Shown here one piece after another: positions 1 to 5,128 of a stretch of DNA of 5,766 bases. The notes under the pieces were generated by a model. That model was given only the letters and a program-made list of their open reading frames with translations. It did not search any database and was not told where the DNA came from. Source of the DNA: Saprospirales bacterium. GTDB taxonomy: Bacteria; Bacteroidota; Bacteroidia; Chitinophagales; Saprospiraceae. Both the position numbers and the translations under genes were made by a program. The stretch is taken from NCBI GenBank assembly GCA_003448025.1, contig DLXL01000505.1, positions 1-5,766 on the forward strand, read 5' to 3'. Positions within the stretch are counted from its first letter, which is position 1; every line of letters starts with the position of its first letter.

Positions 1-567
1 TCTGCCATGATTAATCCTTATCCCCGCATAGGTACCTGATAATGAACTGCTGTCTCCCTTGTTTCCGGCAGAAAAAACATGGAGCAAACCTGGATACTCT
101 GTGGTTGTCCGGTCGTATGCAAGGGCTCCGGCGCCGTACCAGTTTTGGATGTCTACACCATAAGAATGGTTTTGTACGCTGATATTTTGCGACCCATAAT
201 CCGCATCAGGCTGGAGTCCTTCGAAACTAGAAGATACTAACTGGCAACCTGGCGCCGCGCCTCCTCCTCTAAGGTTAGCATTGCCAGCGCCTCCTACAAG
301 TGACGCGATGATACTGGCGTGGGTAGTTTGATTGGTAGATGCATTTGGTGATGCTATCACACGACCCCGAAGATCCACATCCGTTGTATCAAACCCATAT
401 TCTTTGATCGAAACCGTAATGCCTGACCCATTGAGCCAGGGGTCGAACTTTTGTACCACATTAATTTTGTTAACAAAGAGGTTTTGCCCGGGCACGGAGA
501 ACTCTTCCTGCTGGGCATATAATAAACACGGAAGCAGTATGCAGCAAGGGAGAATCAGATCTTTCAT
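1..567 (-). CDS. S8 (subtilisin-family) secreted serine protease, N-terminal part, runs off left edge
   Basis: This is the first 189 codons of a subtilase; the remainder, including the catalytic Ser region, lies outside the window. Residues 1-18 look like a Sec signal peptide (Lys2, hydrophobic core with several Cys and Leu, probable cleavage after LLYA), so the product is exported. Residues 33-56 match the subtilase entry strand (NKINVVQKFD...GSGITVSIKE). His83 sits in TTHASIIASLVGGAGN, the counterpart of the HGTHVAG block, and Asn169 in FSAGNKG is the oxyanion-hole Asn. The residue aligned with the catalytic Asp (VAVID) is Glu56, which is odd. Only about 12-15 residues separate the signal peptide from the catalytic domain, so there is no I9-type propeptide. 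The ATG at 567 is chosen because the signal peptide starts right there; an in-frame TTG at 603 is possible but less likely. The gene is divergent from kbl. Whether a type IX secretion C-terminal domain follows cannot be seen. The family call is firm; substrate and activity are unknown. Confidence 0.9.
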   Translation of the reverse strand, partial: MKDLILPCCILLPCLLYAQQEEFSVPGQNLFVNKINVVQKFDPWLNGSGITVSIKEYGFDTTDVDLRGRVIASPNASTNQTTHASIIASLVGGAGNANLRGGGAAPGCQLVSSSFEGLQPDADYGSQNISVQNHSYGVDIQNWYGAGALAYDRTTTEYPGLLHVFSAGNKGDSSSLSGTYAGIRINHGR

Positions 568-612
568 ATAGTGAAAAAATATTATTCTAAAAAAATGCCT
601 CAATGGCACACA

Positions 613-643
613 CAAATGATGAAACGACAGTCAATGGTGCAAT
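613..643 (-). promoter_or_regulatory. Weak candidate promoter for the S8 protease gene
   Basis: Read on the minus strand, ATTG (643-640) is followed after 19 nt by ATCATTTG (620-613). The latter keeps the TTTG half of the Bacteroidota -7 box but not its leading TA. Transcription would start near 606, about 40 nt before the ATG. The match is partial, so this is only a candidate. Confidence 0.22.
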
Positions 644-703
644 GACCAATATTTCACGCACAAAAAAAAGACAATTTTTACCATGCATACCTACTTTTTG
701 GTT

Positions 704-734
704 TTTGATGCACCTTTGTCCCTGAATACCGCTG
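704..734 (+). promoter_or_regulatory. Weak candidate promoter for kbl
   Basis: TTTG at 704-707 lies 19 nt upstream of TACCGCTG at 727-734, which agrees with TAnnTTTG at four of six fixed positions. The spacing suits a Bacteroidota sigma-A promoter and would give a 5' leader of about 30 nt. The -7 box is degenerate, hence the low confidence. Confidence 0.25.
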
Positions 735-771
735 GTGTTCAATCCTTTCCATAAAATAACCGCACAACTGT

Positions 772-1962
772 ATGTTTTCTAATGTAAAATCTTCCTTACA
801 AGCTGAAATCCAGGGCATTAAAGATGCCGGCTTGTACAAACAAGAACGCATTATTACCTCACCGCAAGGGCCGGTCATTAATACCACAGCACAGGAGGAG
901 GTGTTGAATTTTTGTGCCAACAACTATCTGGGACTGAGTAGTCATCCACAGGTAATTGAAGCAGCGATTGAAGCCATTCGTACCCATGGATATGGATTAT
1001 CCAGTGTTCGCTTTATTTGCGGCACTCAGGATATTCACAAAGAACTGGAGCAAAAGTTAGCCGCGTTTCTGGGCATGGAGGACACCATTCTGTATGCCGC
1101 AGCATTCGATGCTAATGGAGGGCTCTTTGAACCACTTCTGGGGGAAGAAGATGCCATTATCAGCGATGAGTTGAATCACGCCAGTATCATTGATGGGATC
1201 CGCCTGTGTAAAGCCAAGCGCTTCCGTTATAAGCATAATGATATGAATTCATTGGAGGAATGCTTGAAAGAAGCTTCCGGCGCCCGAAGAAAACTTATTT
1301 TTACAGACGGCGCTTTTTCCATGGATGGCACCATCGCTCAGCTCGACAAAATTTGCGACCTGGCAGATCGCTATGAAGCCATGGTCGGCATTGACGAATG
1401 CCATGCCTCCGGATTTTTAGGAAAAACCGGACGAGGTACCCATGAATATCGCGGCGTAATGGATCGGATTGATATTGTTACCGGAACGCTGGGCAAAGCA
1501 TTGGGAGGCGCAAGTGGTGGTTTTACATCTGCCAAAAAGGAAATCGTTGAGATTCTACGTCAGCGTTCACGCCCATATCTCTTCTCTAATACAGTAGCCC
1601 CCAGTATTGTAGGGGCAAGTATTAAGGTGCTCGATCTGTTGAGTTCCAGTACCGCACTTAGGGATAAACTGGAAAGAAATACCCAATATTTCCGTAACGC
1701 CATGACTGCAGCAGGCTTTGACATCATTCCGGGCGAACACCCAATCGTTCCGATCATGTTGTATGATGCGCCGCTTGCTCAGCAATTTGCAGCACGCCTC
1801 CTGACGGAAGGGATCTATGTCATTGGATTCTTCTTCCCGGTGGTTCCTCAGGGTAAAGCAAGGATTCGTGTTCAGCTCTCTGCTGCCCATGATCAGCACC
1901 ATTTGGAGCGCGCAGTTGCAGCCTTTACGAAGGTCGGCAAAGAATTAGGGGTATTGAAATAA
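772..1962 (+). CDS. kbl: 2-amino-3-ketobutyrate CoA ligase (glycine C-acetyltransferase)
   Basis: This cytosolic PLP enzyme of the alpha-oxoamine synthase family cleaves 2-amino-3-ketobutyrate with CoA to glycine and acetyl-CoA, the second step of threonine breakdown after threonine dehydrogenase. The 396-residue length matches the family (E. coli Kbl has 398), and it aligns end to end with E. coli Kbl as I recall that sequence. Shared blocks include [10 protein letters not shown] (47-56), [26 protein letters not shown] (78-104), LNHASIIDG (134-142), [14 protein letters not shown] (237-250) and [11 protein letters not shown] (263-273). Lys242 should form the Schiff base, Asp208 contacts the PLP ring nitrogen, His136 stacks on the ring, and Arg366 ([11 protein letters not shown]) should bind the substrate carboxylate. 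The Asp motif reads [10 protein letters not shown] rather than the E. coli DDSHAVGFVG. An in-frame stop at 757-759 leaves 772 as the only reasonable start. No tdh gene is adjacent, and a strong terminator follows, so it is probably monocistronic. Serine palmitoyltransferase or BioF is ruled out by the Kbl-specific blocks. Confidence 0.97.
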   Translation: MFSNVKSSLQAEIQGIKDAGLYKQERIITSPQGPVINTTAQEEVLNFCANNYLGLSSHPQVIEAAIEAIRTHGYGLSSVRFICGTQDIHKELEQKLAAFLGMEDTILYAAAFDANGGLFEPLLGEEDAIISDELNHASIIDGIRLCKAKRFRYKHNDMNSLEECLKEASGARRKLIFTDGAFSMDGTIAQLDKICDLADRYEAMVGIDECHASGFLGKTGRGTHEYRGVMDRIDIVTGTLGKALGGASGGFTSAKKEIVEILRQRSRPYLFSNTVAPSIVGASIKVLDLLSSSTALRDKLERNTQYFRNAMTAAGFDIIPGEHPIVPIMLYDAPLAQQFAARLLTEGIYVIGFFFPVVPQGKARIRVQLSAAHDQHHLERAVAAFTKVGKELGVLK

Positions 1963-1989
1963 ACGCCTTTGAACATGTGATTTTTTAGG

Positions 1990-2027
1990 AAAGACCGTGT
2001 GGGAGCCATTTCTCACACGGTCTTTTT
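1990..2027 (+). terminator. Intrinsic (rho-independent) terminator of kbl
   Basis: AAAGACCGTGTGGGA (1990-2004) pairs with TCTCACACGGTCTTT (2011-2025) to give a 15-bp stem with one G-U pair around the 6-nt loop GCCATT. The 3' side runs into a T5 tract at 2023-2027. The hairpin begins 27 nt after the kbl stop. The A-run at the 5' base is short, so reverse-strand termination is possible but less well supported. It separates kbl from the two-component genes. Confidence 0.93.
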
Positions 2028-2097
2028 ATGGTTCGAAGCTGTATTTCCAGTTAAAAAGCGTAAATAGACAGGTTAGCCGCAGTCTTTGTCGAAAGCC

Positions 2098-2131
2098 TTT
2101 CCCCAAAATCCATGTGATTTTTGTAAATTTG
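2098..2131 (+). promoter_or_regulatory. Probable Bacteroidota-type promoter of the response regulator gene
   Basis: TAAATTTG at 2124-2131 is an exact match to the Bacteroidota -7 box TAnnTTTG. The best -33 partner is TTTC at 2098-2101 with a 22-nt spacer, which is only approximate. Transcription would start around 2136-2140, giving a leader of about 20 nt that includes the palindrome at 2141-2152. The remaining sequence between the terminator and this box (2028-2097) shows nothing recognisable. Confidence 0.45.
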
Positions 2132-2140
2132 ACCGATTAT

Positions 2141-2152
2141 ATCTGATCAGAT
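2141..2152. repeat. Perfect 12-bp palindrome in front of the response regulator gene
   Basis: ATCTGATCAGAT is a perfect inverted repeat. It sits just downstream of the likely transcription start and ends 7 nt before the ATG at 2160. Its position would suit an operator or a small hairpin over the ribosome-binding region. LytTR proteins usually bind direct repeats, so autoregulation is not implied by this site. No good Shine-Dalgarno is visible here. Confidence 0.5.
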
Positions 2153-2159
2153 TTTGGTT

Positions 2160-2930
2160 ATGTCTACAACAACATCAAGTTCACCCTTTCCTAATTCACC
2201 TTTGAGCCAGCCGCTGAAATGCATTATTGTAGAGGATGAACCACTGGCTGCCGAAATATTGGCGGAATATGTGCATCAAACGCCTTTTTTGGAGTTGACC
2301 CATATTTGTTACGATGCCATCAAGGCTTTGGATGTGGTTCGCCAAAATCCGGTAGATGTCATGTTTCTGGACATCAACCTGCCAAAACTTAACGGGCTGG
2401 AGTTCCTCAAAACGCTCCTGCATCAACCACGGGTGATCATTACATCTGCCTATCACCAGTATGCTGTGGAAGGCTTTGAACTACAGGTGACAGACTACTT
2501 GCTCAAACCTATTGAGTTCGCCCGGTATGCCAAGGCTGTTAATAAACTATTGAAACCTCAAAAACACGCAGATGCCATGGTATCAAAACCGGCTGAGCAT
2601 CTCATTCGTCCATATTACTTTTTTACCGTAAGCAAGCGCTCTGTGAAAATTTATCTCGACGAGATTTTATACATTGAAAGCTTGAAAGACTCGGTTTCTA
2701 TCGTAACGAAATCAAAATCCTATCACACACATTACCAGTTAGGAGAATTGGAAGAGTTGATGCGCTCAGATAACTTTTTGCGCATTCACCGATCCTTTAT
2801 GGTTGCCATCGATAAAATTGAATCGTTTTCAGCCGCCGAGGTGGAAATTGCCGGCCGAACCTTGCCTATAGGACGGAGTCACAAACTTTATGTCATGGAA
2901 AAACTCGGCCGGAGTGTTCCTGCAGTTTGA
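2160..2930 (+). CDS. LytTR-family (LytR/AlgR-type) DNA-binding response regulator
   Basis: This is a 256-residue cytoplasmic two-component regulator. A receiver domain spans roughly residues 19-132: the acidic pocket Glu25/Asp26 in IIVEDEP, phospho-acceptor Asp71 in MFLDINLPKLNG, the switch Thr95/Ser96 in VIITSAY, and Lys116 in YLLKPIEF. A LytTR DNA-binding domain covers about 153-246, with the typical ILYIESLKDSVSIVT and FLRIHRSFMVAIDKI segments and a closing LPIGRSHK. The receiver is preceded by a Ser/Thr/Pro-rich N-terminal tail of about 18 residues. ATG at 2160 is preferred; an in-frame TTG at 2154 would add only two residues. The gene lies 55 bp upstream of a LytS-type kinase, its probable phosphodonor. 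It likely acts as a transcription factor; its targets cannot be read from this window. Family call very firm, biological role unknown. Confidence 0.95.
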   Translation: MSTTTSSSPFPNSPLSQPLKCIIVEDEPLAAEILAEYVHQTPFLELTHICYDAIKALDVVRQNPVDVMFLDINLPKLNGLEFLKTLLHQPRVIITSAYHQYAVEGFELQVTDYLLKPIEFARYAKAVNKLLKPQKHADAMVSKPAEHLIRPYYFFTVSKRSVKIYLDEILYIESLKDSVSIVTKSKSYHTHYQLGELEELMRSDNFLRIHRSFMVAIDKIESFSAAEVEIAGRTLPIGRSHKLYVMEKLGRSVPAV

Positions 2931-2938
2931 CTTTTGGG

Positions 2939-2959
2939 CTCAGATGTATACATTCTGAG
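2939..2959. repeat. Nested palindrome between the response regulator and kinase genes
   Basis: CTCAGA (2939-2944) and TCTGAG (2954-2959) form an inverted repeat that encloses and overlaps a perfect 10-bp palindrome, ATGTATACAT (2944-2953). As RNA it could fold as 5 bp, a one-base bulge and 3 bp around a TATA loop. It begins 9 nt after the regulator stop codon. There is no proper T-tract after it, so it is a weak terminator or attenuator at best; it may be an operator for the kinase gene. Confidence 0.45.
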
Positions 2960-2970
2960 TGCTTTATACC

Positions 2971-2978
2971 TAACTTTG
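2971..2978 (+). promoter_or_regulatory. Exact -7-like box just before the kinase ATG
   Basis: TAACTTTG matches TAnnTTTG exactly and ends 7 nt before the kinase start at 2986. If used, the transcript would be leaderless or nearly so. No TTTG/TTG -33 element lies at the usual distance, so read-through from the regulator promoter remains the simpler source of kinase mRNA. Confidence 0.3.
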
Positions 2979-2985
2979 TTCCTTC

Positions 2986-4896
2986 ATGCAAAGTTTAGCC
3001 CAATCTTCAAAATCCAACCTTCCGGACGATGGCGCTCTGCTACGACGTTTGACCGATAATTTGGCGCGTTGGGCATTCACTGATTTTGAACAGGCACAGT
3101 ATGCATTAACGGAACTGGGGAGGCTGATTACCCCCCGAAGTCCGTTCGATGTGCGTTTGTCCTATCATCGAAGTGCCGCTTTTCTGGAAAATCAATGGTA
3201 CCGTTATGAACAGTCCCTGAATCATGCCCGTCAGGCTGTAGCTATATTGGAAAGCCTGGTCGATAACTGGGCACTGGCAGAGATTTGGGTCGACATTGCA
3301 GCCACACACCTTAACCAACGGGATTGGTCTGCGGCTGAAGACGCAATAGAACGTGCAAAGCGATACCTGGGTGAAGATGCACCTGCACGCCTGCATGCCC
3401 ATATATCCTGTAGAGAAGGCTTTTTTTATCTGCATTTGGCCAATCCCAGAAAGGCGCTCGATTGTTTAATGGAGGCCGAAAAGGACTTGCTTGATCTGGA
3501 TGAAAAAAATGCCAAGCTCAAGGATTGGTATATTAAAACTTTGACACTGAGTGGATTAGGAGAGCTGTATGAATATCTGGGAGAAGAAGAGAAAAGCCAG
3601 GAAGCTTACCGTAGTATTCTGCCAATTGTAGAGAAGTATAATCTCCGGCCTCGTTTGGCATGGCATTACCTGAATGCCGGACGAGCGGCATTGGCCAGAA
3701 ATGAGCAGGATCTGGCCCAGGCTCACTTTGAAAAAGTGTTGAATGTAGCTGGCGCCGGCGAAGCAGAGGCTAAAACGCTGGCACTTAGTAATCTGGGTAT
3801 TTTGGCTACGCTGGCTGGAAATGCACCCAAAGCATTTAACTTGTTTGGACAGGCCGCTTCTGATTATGACCCACCTGAAAAACCCTCGGATTTTACGAAC
3901 CTATCCAAAATTGAAAGCTGGAGTGCCGGGTTGTATTTCCAATTAAACAACGTTACAGAAGCGGAACGGCATTACCTCCGCGCATGGGAAATAGGCAAAA
4001 AAGGGGGCGATTATTACCATTTAGCACAGGTAAGCCAAAAACTGGCCTCCTTGTATGAAAGTGCAGCCAATTACCAAAAAGCCTATGAGTGGCAACGGAT
4101 GGTAACAGAACTAAATCAGACTTTTTTCAACCGACTGCGGGATAATGAGCGTCAGGAAATTGAAGCCAGGCATCAATTGGAGCGGAGCAGGCAGGAAAGT
4201 AAAATAGCCAGATTGCGGGTGGCTGGATTGCAGTTGCGTGCACTGCGTGCTCAAATGAATCCTCACTTTATGTTCAATTCCCTGAATGCCATACAAGGCC
4301 TGGTTACCTCAGGCAGAAATGCAGAAGCGGAATCGTATTTGGCTAAATTTGCCAAAATGATGCGGCATACCCTCGAATATTCTGAACTGGAAGAGGTGTC
4401 GCTGGAGCAGGAAATAGAATTTCTGGAAAGGTACCTGGATATAAACAGGAAACTCAGATTCCGTGACCGGCTGGATTTTCAGGTGATTTCACCCAAAAAT
4501 GAAGAGCTGGATGAGTTGTTTGTGCCTACCATGATTGTACAACCATTTGTAGAAAATGCCATTGAACATGGATTGCGACCACGGCAGGAAGGCAGATTGA
4601 TTATTCGGTTTGAAGTGATGCCCGAGGATGAAAACCTGTTGCGTTGCACCATCGAAGACGATGGTGTAGGGATCAACAAGGGGCGGGAAAAACAAGCTGC
4701 CCAGGCTGGCGCCGGCTTCCAAAAACACAGGTCGAGAGGCATGGAAATTACGAATGAACGCCTGATGTTACTTCATCAAATTCAACAAAGGCCTGGCGAT
4801 AACTTTATTCAAATTTATGATCTGGCAGATATTACGAACGGAACTCGTTCCGGCACTCGGGTGGAGGTTTTGCTGCCAATATTGAACGGAGAGTGA
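2986..4896 (+). CDS. Soluble TPR-repeat sensor histidine kinase (LytS-type, His_kinase/HATPase core)
   Basis: This 636-residue kinase is the probable partner of the LytTR regulator encoded 55 bp upstream. Residues about 56-376 form eight TPR-like helix pairs (near 56-88, 97-128, 136-168, 184-216, 224-255, 264-294, 307-337 and 344-376), a likely protein or peptide interaction sensor. A charged coiled-coil linker (about 380-424) leads to the PF06580-type His_kinase domain, with phospho-acceptor His427 in QMNPHFMFNSLNAIQ. The HATPase_c domain shows the N box with Asn524 (QPFVENAIEHG), the G1 box DDGVGI (558-563), RGMEITNERL (584-593) and a closing SGTRVEVLLP. I see no signal peptide and no transmembrane helix. 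Related Bacteroidota TPR kinases often have a membrane helix between the TPRs and the coiled coil, so this one appears cytoplasmic. An in-frame stop at 2971-2973 makes ATG 2986 the first possible start. All key catalytic residues are present. The signal sensed is unknown. Confidence 0.94.
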   Translation: MQSLAQSSKSNLPDDGALLRRLTDNLARWAFTDFEQAQYALTELGRLITPRSPFDVRLSYHRSAAFLENQWYRYEQSLNHARQAVAILESLVDNWALAEIWVDIAATHLNQRDWSAAEDAIERAKRYLGEDAPARLHAHISCREGFFYLHLANPRKALDCLMEAEKDLLDLDEKNAKLKDWYIKTLTLSGLGELYEYLGEEEKSQEAYRSILPIVEKYNLRPRLAWHYLNAGRAALARNEQDLAQAHFEKVLNVAGAGEAEAKTLALSNLGILATLAGNAPKAFNLFGQAASDYDPPEKPSDFTNLSKIESWSAGLYFQLNNVTEAERHYLRAWEIGKKGGDYYHLAQVSQKLASLYESAANYQKAYEWQRMVTELNQTFFNRLRDNERQEIEARHQLERSRQESKIARLRVAGLQLRALRAQMNPHFMFNSLNAIQGLVTSGRNAEAESYLAKFAKMMRHTLEYSELEEVSLEQEIEFLERYLDINRKLRFRDRLDFQVISPKNEELDELFVPTMIVQPFVENAIEHGLRPRQEGRLIIRFEVMPEDENLLRCTIEDDGVGINKGREKQAAQAGAGFQKHRSRGMEITNERLMLLHQIQQRPGDNFIQIYDLADITNGTRSGTRVEVLLPILNGE

Positions 4897-4961
4897 TTTT
4901 GGCTTAAAAAACAATATATTTACTGCTAAATAATTCTAAAAGTATTGCTATATTGCCAAAC

Positions 4962-4989
4962 TTAACATTAACTTAATGTTGATTTGACC
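4962..4989 (+). promoter_or_regulatory. 11-bp-periodic TTAACA-like repeats with an embedded palindrome (candidate Pho box)
   Basis: TTAACA (4962-4967), TTAATG (4973-4978) and TTGACC (4984-4989) recur every 11 bp. This is the spacing of the direct-repeat sites bound by PhoB/PhoP-type regulators, and TTAACA is the B. subtilis PhoP half-site form. The same stretch contains a perfect inverted repeat, AACATTAA-C-TTAATGTT (4964-4980). The third repeat overlaps the possible -33 element of the transporter promoter, as expected for an activator site. The downstream gene imports phosphate, which fits. The third repeat is degenerate, so this is an inference. Confidence 0.35.
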
Positions 4990-5018
4990 AAGACAGGCGC
5001 ATGTCCAATTTACTTTTG
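4983..5018 (+). promoter_or_regulatory. Probable Bacteroidota-type promoter of the phosphate transporter gene
   Basis: TACTTTTG at 5011-5018 matches the -7 box TAnnTTTG exactly. TTTG at 4983-4986 can serve as the -33 element, with a 24-nt spacer that is longer than usual and could make the promoter activator-dependent. Transcription would start around 5024, leaving a leader of about 105 nt. Between the kinase stop and this promoter (4897-4961) the sequence is very AT-rich, and I see no intrinsic terminator for the kinase gene. Confidence 0.45.
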
Positions 5019-5045
5019 TTGCGAGATTCCTAACCTCATTTGTTC

Positions 5046-5096
5046 TGAATGGCCGGATTCACCTCAGGGTTTAAAAACAAAATCTGTTATTCAGAT
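5046..5096 (+). other. Two small hairpins in the predicted leader of the phosphate transporter gene
   Basis: TGAAT-GGCCGG-ATTCA (5046-5061) and ATCTG-TTATT-CAGAT (5082-5096) are each 5-bp stems with short loops inside the predicted ~105-nt leader. The second is followed by CAAT and a T6 run at 5102-5107, which recalls a terminator, but the stem is too short and AT-rich to call one. I do not recognise a riboswitch. The leader ends in an A/C-rich stretch, without a Shine-Dalgarno, before the ATG at 5129. Confidence 0.3.
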
Positions 5097-5128
5097 CAAT
5101 ATTTTTTAACTACTAAACATCCATCCCT

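Larger units (their letters stand above)
568..771. other. Divergent intergenic region between the protease gene and kbl
   Basis: These 204 bases carry no convincing gene. They must hold the 5' signals of both flanking divergent genes. The region is AT-rich with several homopolymer runs (A8 near 662-669, T5 runs near 695-706). The 7-mer TCAATGG occurs twice, at 600-606 and 631-637, which is too little to call an operator. Neither side has an exact TAnnTTTG box in the right orientation; the best candidates are listed separately as weak promoters. A near match, TACTTTTTG at 692-700, has one extra base. Confidence 0.6.

Noticed and set aside
332..571. Plus-strand 79-residue open frame
   Set aside because: It lies wholly antisense to the S8 protease reading frame, which carries clear family motifs; no recognisable protein features.
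568..603. Alternative TTG start at 603 for the S8 protease, adding 12 residues (MRHFFRIIFFHY)
   Set aside because: The ATG at 567 gives a compact normal signal peptide, TTG starts are less common, and the candidate transcription start near 606 would leave no room for a leader.
600..637. TCAATGG direct repeat (600-606 and 631-637) as an operator
   Set aside because: Two 7-mers 31 bp apart in AT-rich DNA with no symmetry or third copy are within chance expectation.
1567..1902. Minus-strand 111-residue open frame inside kbl
   Set aside because: It is a shadow of the strongly conserved Kbl coding sequence, with no motifs or start signals of its own.
772..1962. Serine palmitoyltransferase or BioF rather than Kbl
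   Set aside because: Bacteroidota do carry related alpha-oxoamine synthases, but near-identical Kbl blocks ([30 protein letters not shown]) run through the whole protein.
2154..2159. TTG start at 2154 for the response regulator
   Set aside because: It adds only two residues, and the ATG at 2160 is the more usual start codon.
3106..3435. Minus-strand 109-residue open frame inside the kinase gene
   Set aside because: It is antisense to the TPR-coding part of the kinase, has Cys-rich nonsense composition and no family resemblance.
4912..4955. CATATA-type inverted repeat (CAATATA at 4912-4918, TATATTG at 4949-4955) as a kinase terminator
   Set aside because: The arms are only 7 bp, all A/T but one pair, with a 30-nt loop and no T-tract; it would not form a stable terminator.
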